From Allokutzneria sp. A3M-2-11 16 (lineage in GTDB: Bacteria; Actinomycetota; Actinomycetes; Mycobacteriales; Pseudonocardiaceae): a stretch of DNA of 64,000 nt. Below, piece by piece: positions 8,555 through 16,721 of this stretch (position 1 is its first letter; every line of letters begins with the position of its first letter). The stretch is taken from NCBI RefSeq assembly GCF_024213555.1, contig NZ_JANAVO010000001.1:248001-312000 (forward strand), read 5' to 3'. Below the pieces are notes generated by a model. The model made no database searches, was not told the DNA's origin, and was given only the letters and a program-made list of their open reading frames with translations. A program made the position numbers and the translations under genes.

Positions 8555-9169
8555 TCACCACTCGATGCCCTTCTGGCCCTTCTGGCCCGCGTCCATGGGG
8601 TGCTTCACCTTCGTCATCTCCACCACCAGGTCGGCGGCGTCGATCAGAGCCGCCGGGGCGTTGCGGCCGGTGATCACGACGTGCTGGTGGCCTGGGCGAT
8701 CCGCCAGCGCCGCGACGACCTCGTCCACGTCGATCCAACCCCAGTGCAGCGGATAGGTGAACTCGTCGAGCACGTACAGGTCGTGCCGCTGCTCGGCGAT
8801 GCGGCGGGCGATCTCCCGCCAGCCGTCGCGCGCCGCCTCGGCGTGGTCCTCCTCCGTGCCCTGCTTCCGCGCCCAGGACCAGCCCTCGCCCATCTTGTGC
8901 CACTCGACGGGGCCGCCCTGGCCGGTGTCCTCGTGCACCTTGCCGAGCGCGCGGAAGGCGGCTTCCTCGCCGACCTTCCACTTGGCTGACTTGACGAACT
9001 GGAAAACGCCGATGTCCCAGCCCTGGTTCCACCCGCGCAGCGCGAGCCCGAACGCGGCCGTGGACTTGCCCTTCATCACGCCGGTGTGCACGACGACGAG
9101 AGGCCGGTTCCTGCGCTGCCGCGTGGTCTTGCCATCGGCGGGGACCACCGCGGGTTGTCCTTGTGGCAT
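8555..9169 (-). CDS. cobO: Cob(I)yrinic acid a,c-diamide adenosyltransferase
   Basis: BtuR/CobO-type ATP:corrinoid adenosyltransferase, forming the Co-C bond of adenosylcobalamin precursors. 204 residues. The P-loop is HTGVMKGKSTAAFGLALR (residues ~28-45), followed by VFQFVKSAKWKVGEE, YVLDEFTYPLHWGW and VVITGRNAP, all family hallmarks. The ATG at 9169 is preceded by AGGAGG, which overlaps the stop of the upstream chelatase gene, so the two are translationally coupled. The chelatase-cobO-cobB order matches that of Mycobacterium tuberculosis. Confidence 0.95.
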   Translation of the reverse strand: MPQGQPAVVPADGKTTRQRRNRPLVVVHTGVMKGKSTAAFGLALRGWNQGWDIGVFQFVKSAKWKVGEEAAFRALGKVHEDTGQGGPVEWHKMGEGWSWARKQGTEEDHAEAARDGWREIARRIAEQRHDLYVLDEFTYPLHWGWIDVDEVVAALADRPGHQHVVITGRNAPAALIDAADLVVEMTKVKHPMDAGQKGQKGIEW

Positions 9170-9181
9170 AACGAATCCCTC

Positions 9182-11146
9182 CTAGGCAGCGCGTGCGGCG
9201 CGGACGACTCCGGCAACCTGCTCGGCGGACAGTTCGGCGAGCTGGAGGCAGGTTCCGCCCAGCGCGATCGCGAGCCGGTCGGGCAACCCCAGCCGGACAA
9301 CGCCGTTCTCGCAGTCCACGACGACGCTCGCCACACCGTCGGCTTCAAGCAACGCCGCCGCACGCATCGCGTCGTGCAACGCGTCACCACCTTGGCTCGC
9401 GGGCACAGTAGCCCGCCCATCGGTGACGAGCACCAGCAGCGGCCGACGACGCGGATCGCGAAGTCGTTCTGCGGCAAGGAGTTTGCGCACGGCGAGCAAC
9501 CCGTGCGCGAGAGGCGTGCGACCTCCGGTGCGAAGCCTGCGCAGCCTGGTCGCGGCAGCGTCCACAGAGGACGTCGGCGGCAGCGCGACCTCGGCTTCGC
9601 GGCCCCGGAACGTGATCAGGCCAACCTTGTCCCGCCGCTGGTAGGCATCACGCAGCAGCGAGAGGACCGCGCCGGTCACCGCCGACATCCGCGTCCGAGC
9701 CGCCATCGATCCCGATGCGTCCACCGCGAACAGCACCAGGTTGCCTTCACGGCCTTCCCGCACCGCACGGCGGAGATCCCCGGAGCGGAGTTCGAGCCCT
9801 GCGCCACTGCGCCCGCGCGCGTGCTGGTGCGGCGCGGCGGCCTTGACGGTTGCCGTCAAGTGCACACCATGACCGTCCACAGTGGAGTCCCGGACCACGC
9901 GGCCGGAGGACGAGCGCGATCGGGAACGACGTCCCGGAGCGCCTTCGCCGAGGCCGGGGACCTGGAGCAGACGGGGGCGGAACTGCTGCGCGGGCTTGGC
10001 GGGTGGCTGCTCACCGCCTCGCCCCTCCTCCGACTTTTCCTGCTTTTGTTGCGGCCCTTCGCTTTGCGGCGCGCCACCACCTCCGCCAGGCCCGTCGTCG
10101 TCCGGCGGTTCGGGGGCTTCTGCCTGCTCCACCTGCTCTGCTGCGTCGCGGAGGGCCTGTTCCAGCTGCTCCGAGTCCAGGCCCGGCTCGTCGAAGGGAT
10201 CGCGGCGACGGCGGTGCGGCAGCGCGAGCCGGACCGCGACCTCCACATCGGCCTCAGTCACCGCGTCCCCGCCGCGCCACGCCGCGTGCGCGATCGCGGT
10301 TCGCGCCACCACGAGGTCAGCACGCATGCCGTCCACCTCGAAGGCCGCGCACACCGCTGCGATACGGCGGAGTTCGGAGTCCGGCAACGCGATTCCCGGC
10401 AGCGCGGCGCGGGCGGCGACGATGCTCTCCGCCAGCTCCGCGTCGGCCTTTTCCCACCGCTGCGCGAAACCCACGGGGTCAGCCTCGTAGGCGAGGCGGC
10501 GGCGCACGACCTCGGTCCGGATCTCCACATCGCGCGACGCGTTGACCTGAACGGTCAGCCCGAAGCGGTCGAGCAGCTGCGGCCGCAGCTCGCCTTCCTC
10601 CGGGTTCATCGTGCCCACCAACAGGAAGGACGAAGCGTGCGAGACCGAGACGCCGTCACGCTCCACGTGCGCCCGCCCCATCGCCGCGGCGTCGAGCAGC
10701 AGGTCCACCAGGTGGTCGTGCAGAAGGTTGACCTCGTCGACGTACAGCACGCCACGGTGGGCCGCCGCGAGCAAGCCGGGTTGGTAGGCGCGCACGCCCT
10801 CGGTCAGCGCGCGCTCCAGGTCGAGCGAGCCGACGAGGCGGTCCTCGGTGGCACCCACGGGCAGTTCCACCAGGCTGGAGGGCTTGGTCGTGGTCGCGCC
10901 GTGCTCATGCGGGCCGTCCGGACACGCGGGGTCGGGGCGATGCGGATCGCAGGCGAAGCGGCAGTCGCGCACCGCGTCCAGCGCGGGCAACAGCGCTGCG
11001 AGCCCGCGCACGATGGTCGACTTGGCCGTGCCCTTCTCACCGCGGACCAGGACTCCGCCGATGCCCGGGTGCACCGCGTTGAGCAGCAGTCCCAGCCTCA
11101 GGTCCTCGTGCCCCACGACGGCGGAGAACGGATAACGAGCGGTCAC
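9182..11146 (-). CDS. ChlI/ChlD-type AAA+ and VWA chelatase subunit, probable cobaltochelatase partner
   Basis: 654 residues. The N-terminal AAA+ ATPase domain has Walker [12 protein letters not shown] and Walker [12 protein letters not shown] Pro/Gly/acid-rich linker follows, and the C-terminal von Willebrand A domain has the MIDAS motif AVDASGSM. This is the BchI-BchD fusion layout of Mg-chelatase-like proteins found next to cobO-cobB, thought to energise CobN-type cobalt insertion; CobN is not in the window. The GTG at 11144-11146 follows GAGGAAGGAA; a longer open frame would translate the riboswitch and was rejected. Expressed under the B12 riboswitch just upstream. Confidence 0.88.
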   Translation of the reverse strand: MTARYPFSAVVGHEDLRLGLLLNAVHPGIGGVLVRGEKGTAKSTIVRGLAALLPALDAVRDCRFACDPHRPDPACPDGPHEHGATTTKPSSLVELPVGATEDRLVGSLDLERALTEGVRAYQPGLLAAAHRGVLYVDEVNLLHDHLVDLLLDAAAMGRAHVERDGVSVSHASSFLLVGTMNPEEGELRPQLLDRFGLTVQVNASRDVEIRTEVVRRRLAYEADPVGFAQRWEKADAELAESIVAARAALPGIALPDSELRRIAAVCAAFEVDGMRADLVVARTAIAHAAWRGGDAVTEADVEVAVRLALPHRRRRDPFDEPGLDSEQLEQALRDAAEQVEQAEAPEPPDDDGPGGGGGAPQSEGPQQKQEKSEEGRGGEQPPAKPAQQFRPRLLQVPGLGEGAPGRRSRSRSSSGRVVRDSTVDGHGVHLTATVKAAAPHQHARGRSGAGLELRSGDLRRAVREGREGNLVLFAVDASGSMAARTRMSAVTGAVLSLLRDAYQRRDKVGLITFRGREAEVALPPTSSVDAAATRLRRLRTGGRTPLAHGLLAVRKLLAAERLRDPRRRPLLVLVTDGRATVPASQGGDALHDAMRAAALLEADGVASVVVDCENGVVRLGLPDRLAIALGGTCLQLAELSAEQVAGVVRAARAA

Positions 11147-11169
11147 CAGCGCAGTTCCTTCCTCGGGTG

Positions 11170-11310
11170 TCCACGCCCGGGTAGGGGGTCGGGCGCGCGG
11201 GCGCGCACCCGGCAAGGGGGTTGAGTTCCTGGCTCCCGGATCGCTCCGGTCACAGTGGCGGGACCGCACCGGACTCACACCGGTTTCCTCGCGCTCCCCT
11301 TGCGTTCACC
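11170..11310 (-). promoter_or_regulatory. Cobalamin (B12) riboswitch upstream of the chelatase-cobO-cobB genes
   Basis: On the minus strand the leader reads GAGGAAACCGGTGTGAGTCC, then GGTGCGGTCCCGCCACTGTG and GGGAGCCAGGAACTC, the ordered conserved blocks of an AdoCbl riboswitch. It shares most core bases with the copy upstream of the permease. A GC-rich stem region (11175-11215) lies between core and start codon and could be the expression platform. Confidence 0.9.
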
Positions 11311-11388
11311 GCAATCATCACACACCGCTAATCACACACAGTGGGAAAACACCGCGACGGTACGGATTCGCGCTGATAGGCATGCCCC

Positions 11389-11751
11389 ATGGATATCGAC
11401 ATGGACTTTGCCGAAGAGTTCGCCCGCGACTGGGAACAGCGGTGGAACACGCACGACCTCGACCTGATCTTGGAGCACTACGCCGACGACGTGGTGTTCC
11501 ACTCGCCGGTCGCGGCTCGGCTGCTCGGTGGTGACGGCCGGGTGGTCGGCAAGGCGGCGCTGCGCGAGTACTGGGCGAAGGGCCTGAAGTTCCTGCCCGA
11601 CCTGCACTTCGCCGTCGAGGGCGTGTACCTCGGCCTGAACACGATCGTGATCAACTACCGCAACGAGCGCGGGCACCTGGTCAACGAGATCCTGGGTTTC
11701 AAGGACGGCAAGATCGTTTTCGGGCACGGGACCTACGCGCGGGCCACCTGA
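11389..11751 (+). CDS. SnoaL-like / NTF2-fold protein
   Basis: 120 residues with the cone-shaped NTF2-fold pattern: an N-terminal helix (FARDWEQRWNTHDLDLILEHYADDVVFHSP), a central VGKAALREYWAKGL helix and a C-terminal strand pair ending in FKDGKIVFGHGTY. Family members include polyketide cyclases, isomerases and binding proteins; no specific substrate can be assigned. It diverges from the B12-regulated chelatase gene, and its last 19 bases overlap the end of the convergent P450 gene. Confidence 0.75.
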   Translation: MDIDMDFAEEFARDWEQRWNTHDLDLILEHYADDVVFHSPVAARLLGGDGRVVGKAALREYWAKGLKFLPDLHFAVEGVYLGLNTIVINYRNERGHLVNEILGFKDGKIVFGHGTYARAT

Positions 11752-13007
11752 AGCCGCGTGGGCGCGCGGAACGACAGCAGCCCCAGCATCGGCGGGTCGG
11801 GCTCCAGCAGGCGGAGGTCGGGCAGTGCGCGGGCGACCGCGTCGAGCACCACCGAGGCTTCGGCGCGCGCCAACGCGGCACCGAGGCAGAAGTGCCTGCC
11901 GTAGCCGAAGGCCAGGTGCCGCCGCGCCCCTTCGCGCCCCGGGCACAGCCGCTCCGGTTCGGCGAACACCTCCGGATCGGAGCCGCTGCCCGCCAGCATC
12001 AACAACAGCTGCGCACCCGCGGGTAGCTCCACGCCGCCGAGGCTGGTCGCGTTCTCGGTCACCCGCCGCCACGTGATCACCGGTGGCTCGCGGCGCAGGA
12101 CCTCCTCGACGCAGTCCGCCGCGAGTCCTTCTTCCCCTGCGGCGAGCCGTTGCCACAGTTCCGGGCGCTCGATGCATCGGCGCAGCAACGTGCTCAGCAG
12201 CTGGGTCGTGGTCTCTTGTCCTGCGATCAACAAGAAGTAGCAGACACCGACAGCCTCGACGACGCGCAGCGGACGATCGTCCGGTTTTCGGTGTGCCACC
12301 AGCGCTCCGAAGAGGTCCGGATCGTCCGGCTCGGCGGCCTTGACCCGCGCGGCGAGCCACTGGTGGAACTCGGCCGCCTCCTCGGCGAGCCGCCGTTGCC
12401 GCGCCGGATCGGGGTTGCCCCAGAACAACTCCAGCGACGCACGGCTCCACGCCTTGAGCACCGGCAGGTCGATGTCCTCGATCCCCAGCAGGTGCAACAA
12501 CACGATGCACGGCAGGTCGCGGGCGATCAGCTCGACGAGATCGCATTCGCCGCTCTCCGCGAGTTGCAGTCGTGCCTGGTCCGCACCGTCCGCGACGAGG
12601 CGGCGGGTCAGGTCCATCGCGTGGTCGACTCGCGGCTGCGTGAGGAACGACGCGACGACGCGACGCAAGCCGGAATGGCTCTCAGTACCGTTGTTGGCCA
12701 AGGTCGGCGGCAGCGCGAACCCTGCCCGGGCAAGCATCCTCAGCGTCGAAACGGGCAACGGTGTCACCGCGGTCAGCGCGTTGTCGGGCCGGAACGTATC
12801 GGGGTCCGCGAGCACCGCGCGAATGTCGGAATGCTTGCTGACAAGCCAAAGTCCGGTGTTCGGATCGTGGTGGACCGGGGCGTACTCGCGCAGCCGCGCC
12901 AACGGTCCTTCGGGGTTGGCGACGAAGCCGGGGTCGAACAAGCCGAACCCGACTCCCACATCCGCCGCCGCCCGCACGGGCACGACCGTAACCGGACGAT
13001 GCGACAC
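11733..13007 (-). CDS. Cytochrome P450
   Basis: Soluble bacterial class I P450, about 424 residues from the GTG at 13005-13007. It has the I-helix AGQETTTQLL, the K-helix EEVLRREPP, and the haem loop FGYGRHFCLGAALARAEA with the axial Cys near residue 374, so it should bind haem normally. The start is uncertain: a GTG at 13007 leaves only seven bases to the start of divergent bioF, and longer frames run antisense into bioF. The substrate is unknown; pairing with bioF makes fatty-acyl or pimeloyl chemistry one possibility, by analogy with BioI of Bacillus. Confidence 0.88.
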   Translation of the reverse strand: MSHRPVTVVPVRAAADVGVGFGLFDPGFVANPEGPLARLREYAPVHHDPNTGLWLVSKHSDIRAVLADPDTFRPDNALTAVTPLPVSTLRMLARAGFALPPTLANNGTESHSGLRRVVASFLTQPRVDHAMDLTRRLVADGADQARLQLAESGECDLVELIARDLPCIVLLHLLGIEDIDLPVLKAWSRASLELFWGNPDPARQRRLAEEAAEFHQWLAARVKAAEPDDPDLFGALVAHRKPDDRPLRVVEAVGVCYFLLIAGQETTTQLLSTLLRRCIERPELWQRLAAGEEGLAADCVEEVLRREPPVITWRRVTENATSLGGVELPAGAQLLLMLAGSGSDPEVFAEPERLCPGREGARRHLAFGYGRHFCLGAALARAEASVVLDAVARALPDLRLLEPDPPMLGLLSFRAPTRLQVARA

Positions 13008-13014
13008 TGCCCGC

Positions 13015-14175
13015 GTGAGCTTGAGCACTGGAACCCACACGTTCGACTGGCTGGACACCCGTTCGGCCGCACGGGCCAAGGCCGGGTTGAGCCGAACGCT
13101 GCGCCCCCGGCCCGAGTCGGCGACCGTGCTCGACCTCGCCAGCAACGACTACCTCGGCCTGACTCGCGATCCCCGGGTCACGCGAGCTGCCGCTGACGCC
13201 GCGCTGCGTTGGGGCGCGGGCGCGACCGGCTCTCGCCTCGTCACCGGTACGACGGAGCTGCACGCCGAACTCGAAGCGGAGCTGGCGGAGTTCTGCGGTT
13301 TCCCGGCCGCTTTGGTCTTTTCCACCGGTTACGCGGCGAACCTCGGAGTGCTCGCAGCCCTGTCCGGCCCGGGAACCGTGTTGATCACCGACGAGTACAA
13401 CCACGCGTCTTTGATCGACGGCGCGCGGTTGTCGCGAGCGGAAACCGTTGTGGTGCCGCATCGCGATGTCTCGGCGTTCCGCGACGCGCTGGCCAACCGC
13501 ACGCGCAAGCGTGCTCTCGTGGTGACCGACTCCGTCTTCTCGGTGGACGGCGACCTGGCTCCGTTGGCTTCGCTCGCGGACGCCTGCCGGGACCACGGCG
13601 CCGGACTCGTCGTCGACGACGCGCACGGGCTCGGCGTGATCGGCGACGGTTCCGGAGCCGTCGCGGCCGCCGGACTCGCGGGCGCCCCCGACGTCATCGT
13701 CACCACCACGCTGTCAAAATCCCTTGGCGCACAAGGCGGAGCCGTGTTGGCGTCGCCGCGAGTGATCGCGCACCTGGTGGACACCGCGCGGAGCTTCATC
13801 TTCGACACCGGCTTGGCGCCGAGCACCGTCGGAGCCGCCCTCGCCGCGCTCCGGATCATCCGCGCCGCTCCCGCGCTGCCCGGCCGATCCCGCGCCGTCG
13901 CCCGCGAACTGGCGCAACGCCTTTCGGCGGCGGGCCTGTCCACCAGTGCTCCTTCAGCGGCCGTGGTCTCCGTCCGCGCCCCTTCGCCCGCCTCAGCCCT
14001 GGCGTGGTCCCAGGAATGCCGCACCTCCGGCGTCGCCGTCGGCTGCTTCCGCCCGCCTTCGGTCCCCGACCGCGTCTCCCGCCTCCGCCTGACCGCCCGC
14101 GCCGACCTCACTCCCGCCGAAATCACCACCGCCATCGAGGTCATCACCCAAACCACCCCCACCGTTGTGCCCTGA
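13015..14175 (+). CDS. bioF: 8-amino-7-oxononanoate synthase-like alpha-oxoamine synthase
   Basis: PLP enzyme condensing an acyl thioester with an amino acid, in biotin synthesis pimeloyl-CoA with alanine. 386 residues, normal for BioF. Seen: LASNDYLGLTRDPRV, GSRLVTGTTELHAELE, DDAHGLGVIG, and the PLP-lysine motif TTLSKSLGAQGG. The GTG at 13015 is the first credible start and aligns with family N-termini; with the P450 start at 13007 both mRNAs would have almost no leader. No other bio genes are nearby, so the acyl substrate could differ. The stop codon lies inside the first unit of repeat array A2. Confidence 0.85.
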   Translation: MSLSTGTHTFDWLDTRSAARAKAGLSRTLRPRPESATVLDLASNDYLGLTRDPRVTRAAADAALRWGAGATGSRLVTGTTELHAELEAELAEFCGFPAALVFSTGYAANLGVLAALSGPGTVLITDEYNHASLIDGARLSRAETVVVPHRDVSAFRDALANRTRKRALVVTDSVFSVDGDLAPLASLADACRDHGAGLVVDDAHGLGVIGDGSGAVAAAGLAGAPDVIVTTTLSKSLGAQGGAVLASPRVIAHLVDTARSFIFDTGLAPSTVGAALAALRIIRAAPALPGRSRAVARELAQRLSAAGLSTSAPSAAVVSVRAPSPASALAWSQECRTSGVAVGCFRPPSVPDRVSRLRLTARADLTPAEITTAIEVITQTTPTVVP

Positions 14176-14282
14176 ATGAGTCATTGAGGTACTTCAACGC
14201 CCTGAACGAGTCATTGGGGTACTTGAGCGCCCTCAACGAGTCATTCAGGGCTTACGCGGTGCCCTGAACGGGTCGTTCGGGG
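14170..14282. repeat. Palindromic repeat array A2, four 21-bp units
   Basis: Units start at 14170, 14200, 14230 and 14262. The first three have 30-bp spacing with spacers ACTTCAACG and ACTTGAGCG; the fourth is the GGGTCGTT variant at 32 bp. Unit 1 contains the bioF stop codon (CCC-TGA-ATGAGTCATT). Same family as the arrays at 3456 and 50550. Confidence 0.88.
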
Positions 14283-14457
14283 TTTCCTTCGCGTGGTTCC
14301 GGAATTTGAGTGACGGCTGGTGAGCGGCTCGGCACGGGGCGTGGCGGGCGAGAGATCCATCGCGGTTCCATCGGAGCTCCATCACTGCTCCATCCGGCCT
14401 TCCCATGATCGCCCGCATCGTCGGCCTCGGCCTGGCCGCTTCGGGAAGGAACGCGTG

Positions 14458-14994
14458 ATGACCACGATCGCTGAGTGGATCAAGTCCAACGTCACCGACG
14501 ACGACCGCGCGGTGCGGTGGTTCGCCGAGCCGGAGTGCGAGGACCGCATCGTCCGGGCCTACCGGGAGCTGCTGGAGGGTTACTCGATCGACCCGTCGAC
14601 GCTGCTGAAGACCACTCGCCCGGTCGAGGGGGACCACCAGGGCGTCGTCCGGGTGCACGAGATCAACTACTTCTCCATCTGCGCGCACCACTTCCTGCCG
14701 TTCTTCGGCAAGGTCGACATCGCCTACGTGCCGGGCACGAAGATCATCGGCCTTGGCAAGTTCCCGAGGCTGGTCAACGCCTACGCGAAACGGTTCCAGA
14801 TCCAGGAGGACCTGGTCGCCGACATCGCCAGGGAGATCATGACCTCGGGCGGGGCGCGCGCGGTCCGGGTGCACTCCACCGGCAGGCACATGTGCATGTG
14901 CAGCCGCGGCCCGAGCGACCAGACGGTCGGCACGGACACCACCTACGTCCTCGGCGACCAGTCGCTGCTGGACGAGTACGGCATGCGGTCCTGA
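14458..14994 (+). CDS. folE: GTP cyclohydrolase I
   Basis: Converts GTP to 7,8-dihydroneopterin triphosphate. 178 residues, shorter than the usual ~200 because the N-terminal helical part is reduced. The catalytic core is intact: FSICAHHFLPFFGKVDIAYV with zinc ligands Cys75 and His78, IIGLGKFPRLVNAYAKRFQ, and HSTGRHMCMCSRGP carrying the third zinc Cys. The ATG at 14458 follows GGGAAGGA. It heads a tight three-gene operon with DoxX and a Nudix hydrolase. This may be a second FolE serving a specialised pterin or deazapurine route rather than housekeeping folate; that is inference from context. Confidence 0.9.
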   Translation: MTTIAEWIKSNVTDDDRAVRWFAEPECEDRIVRAYRELLEGYSIDPSTLLKTTRPVEGDHQGVVRVHEINYFSICAHHFLPFFGKVDIAYVPGTKIIGLGKFPRLVNAYAKRFQIQEDLVADIAREIMTSGGARAVRVHSTGRHMCMCSRGPSDQTVGTDTTYVLGDQSLLDEYGMRS

Positions 14995-14995
14995 C

Positions 14996-15535
14996 ATGAA
15001 GGCGCTGACCATCCTCACCCCGAAGAAGGCCGACGCGTCGGGTGACGTCGGGATGCTGGCCCTGCGGGTCGTGGTCGGGTGCTTCATCGCCCTGCAGGGC
15101 GAGCAGAAGCTGTTCGACTGGTTCGGCGGAGGCGGTCTCGACGGGACCGCCGCGTTCTTCGCGTCGAGGGGCTACGCCCCGGCCTACCCGTTCGCCGTGC
15201 TCGCCGGGCTGACCGAGCTGGTCGGCGGGTTGCTGCTGGCCGTGGGCCTGCTCACCCCGCTGGCCTCGGCCGCGCTGGTGGGCGTGATGACCAACGCGGT
15301 CGCCGTCACGCTGACCTCCGTCGGGTTCTGGTCGAAGGACGGGGGCGCGGAGTACCCCATCGTGGTGGCGGTGATCGCGGTGTGCGTCGCGGCGATCGGC
15401 CCGGGGCGGTACTCGCTGGACCGGGCCCAGCCGTGGGCGGCGGGTGGAGCGCGTCCCGCTGTCGTGGCGCTGGTGCTCGGCGTGGTCAGTGCCGCGGCCG
15501 TGCTGGTGTTCACCGGACCACTGGTCGGTTCATGA
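14996..15535 (+). CDS. DoxX-family membrane protein
   Basis: 179 residues with four predicted transmembrane segments. Its DoxX-like pattern is LRVVVGCFIALQGEQKLFDW near the first helix and GLTELVGGLLLAVGLLTPLA in the second. DoxX proteins are linked to quinone-dependent or thiol-related redox functions in other bacteria; the role here is unknown. It starts one base after the folE stop and overlaps the next gene by ATGA, so it is translationally coupled to both. Confidence 0.8.
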   Translation: MKALTILTPKKADASGDVGMLALRVVVGCFIALQGEQKLFDWFGGGGLDGTAAFFASRGYAPAYPFAVLAGLTELVGGLLLAVGLLTPLASAALVGVMTNAVAVTLTSVGFWSKDGGAEYPIVVAVIAVCVAAIGPGRYSLDRAQPWAAGGARPAVVALVLGVVSAAAVLVFTGPLVGS

Positions 15536-15933
15536 TCATCACGGCCGACCTGGTGGTCGTGGCTTCCCGCGCCGGACAGTGGCAGGTGCTGCTGATCCGG
15601 CGCGGGAAACCGCCTTTCGCGGGCCGTTGGGCCCTGCCGGGCGGACACGTGGACCCCGGAGAGTCCACTGTGGACGCCGCGGTGCGCGAACTGGCCGAGG
15701 AGACCGGCCTGCGCTGCCGGGCGGGCGAGCTGCGCTGGGTCGGCAACTTCACCGCGCCCGGCCGCGATCCCCGGGGCGACTACGCCAGCACCGCCTACCT
15801 GCTCATCCTGCCCGAGGCCGCCGAGGTGACCGGTGCCTCGGACGCGACGGAGGCGCGCTGGTGGCCGGTGACCGAACTGCCCGGCCTGGCCTTCGACCAC
15901 GAGGACATCATCGCCAGGGCGATCAGCCCCTGA
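15532..15933 (+). CDS. Nudix hydrolase
   Basis: 133 residues with a complete Nudix box in GHVDPGESTVDAAVRELAEE-TGL (GX5EX7REUXEEXGU), preceded by LLIRRGKPPFAGRWALPGG. It therefore hydrolyses a nucleoside-diphosphate-linked substrate. Its position third after folE suggests it might remove pyrophosphate from dihydroneopterin triphosphate, but ADP-ribose or nucleotide sanitation is equally possible. The start overlaps the DoxX stop (ATGA), and the end overlaps the convergent lipase gene by 11 bp. Confidence 0.85.
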   Translation: MIITADLVVVASRAGQWQVLLIRRGKPPFAGRWALPGGHVDPGESTVDAAVRELAEETGLRCRAGELRWVGNFTAPGRDPRGDYASTAYLLILPEAAEVTGASDATEARWWPVTELPGLAFDHEDIIARAISP

Positions 15934-16618
15934 GGTACTTGACCGCCTCGGTGATCACGCGGTCGCCCTTGGGCATGTAGATGTGCTCGTAGCAACCGAC
16001 GTCGACGTTGGGCACACCGGGGATCTTCACCTTCGACTCCGGCGCCATCAGGTCGCAGCTGGAGGACAGCGTCTGGTACTTCGTCGGCGCGGGCGCCGGG
16101 CTGGAGTCGTTGAGCGCCTTGAGCATCCGCGATCCGGGCTTCATGTCGGCGCACGAGTCGAAGAGGAACCCGGGGCAGAGCCTGGCCACGTCGGCGCCCT
16201 GGTTCACGCCGCCGATGGACAACCAGCGCTTGGTCTTGGCCGTGCCGCCCAGCGCCTTGACGTAGTACCGGGTGGACAGCGAGCCCATGGAGTGGGCGAC
16301 GATGTCGACCTTGGCCGCGCCGGTGTCCCTGAGCACCTGGGCGACCTTCGCCTTGAGCTGGTCGGCCGTGGTGAAGTTGGACTGCTTCCAGTCGTAGTCC
16401 CAGCGGACCAGCTCGCGGTCGCCCCAGCCCGCGGCCTTGAACTTGTCGATCATCTCCTTGAACAGGATCGACGATCCCCCGCTGAACCCGTGCACGAAGA
16501 CCACGGGGGTCTTGCCCGTCGCGGGTGCCGAGGCGACGGCGGGTGCCGCGACGGCGGTGGGGCCCGTGAACGACGCGGCGACCAGCACGGCCACGAGCAC
16601 CGACATCAACCTGCGCAT
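15923..16618 (-). CDS. Secreted alpha/beta-hydrolase lipase, lipase class 2 type
   Basis: 231 residues. The N-terminal signal peptide (MRRLMSVLVAVLVAASFTGP) has an AxA-type cleavage region near residue 25-30. Mature part: VVFVHGFSGG (oxyanion loop), nucleophile elbow VDIVAHSMGS and a probable catalytic His in CYEHIYMP. Four cysteines (LCPGFLFDSC, SSSCDLM, VGCYEH) suggest two disulfides, as in extracellular triacylglycerol lipases of actinomycetes. The ATG at 16618 follows GAAGGGAAA. Likely substrates are short- to medium-chain esters. Confidence 0.85.
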   Translation of the reverse strand: MRRLMSVLVAVLVAASFTGPTAVAAPAVASAPATGKTPVVFVHGFSGGSSILFKEMIDKFKAAGWGDRELVRWDYDWKQSNFTTADQLKAKVAQVLRDTGAAKVDIVAHSMGSLSTRYYVKALGGTAKTKRWLSIGGVNQGADVARLCPGFLFDSCADMKPGSRMLKALNDSSPAPAPTKYQTLSSSCDLMAPESKVKIPGVPNVDVGCYEHIYMPKGDRVITEAVKYLRG

Positions 16619-16721
16619 GTGTTTCCCTTCAGTCCGACAGAGCTGCGAAGCTAGCGACATTCGGCCCAGACCGAAGCGATCATCAAGAGTTTCCAACCAA
16701 CAATTAGCCGGTATCCGTGGG

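Noticed and set aside
9086-11224. 712-residue plus-strand frame
   Set aside because: Antisense shadow of the chelatase gene; Arg/Pro/His-rich composition and no domain.
11147-11278. N-terminal extension of the chelatase gene
   Set aside because: It would translate the B12 riboswitch; the GTG at 11146 has a good ribosome site and matches the family start.
14170-14282. CRISPR array
   Set aside because: Units are 21-bp near-palindromes with 9-bp similar spacers, far shorter than CRISPR spacers, and no cas genes are present.
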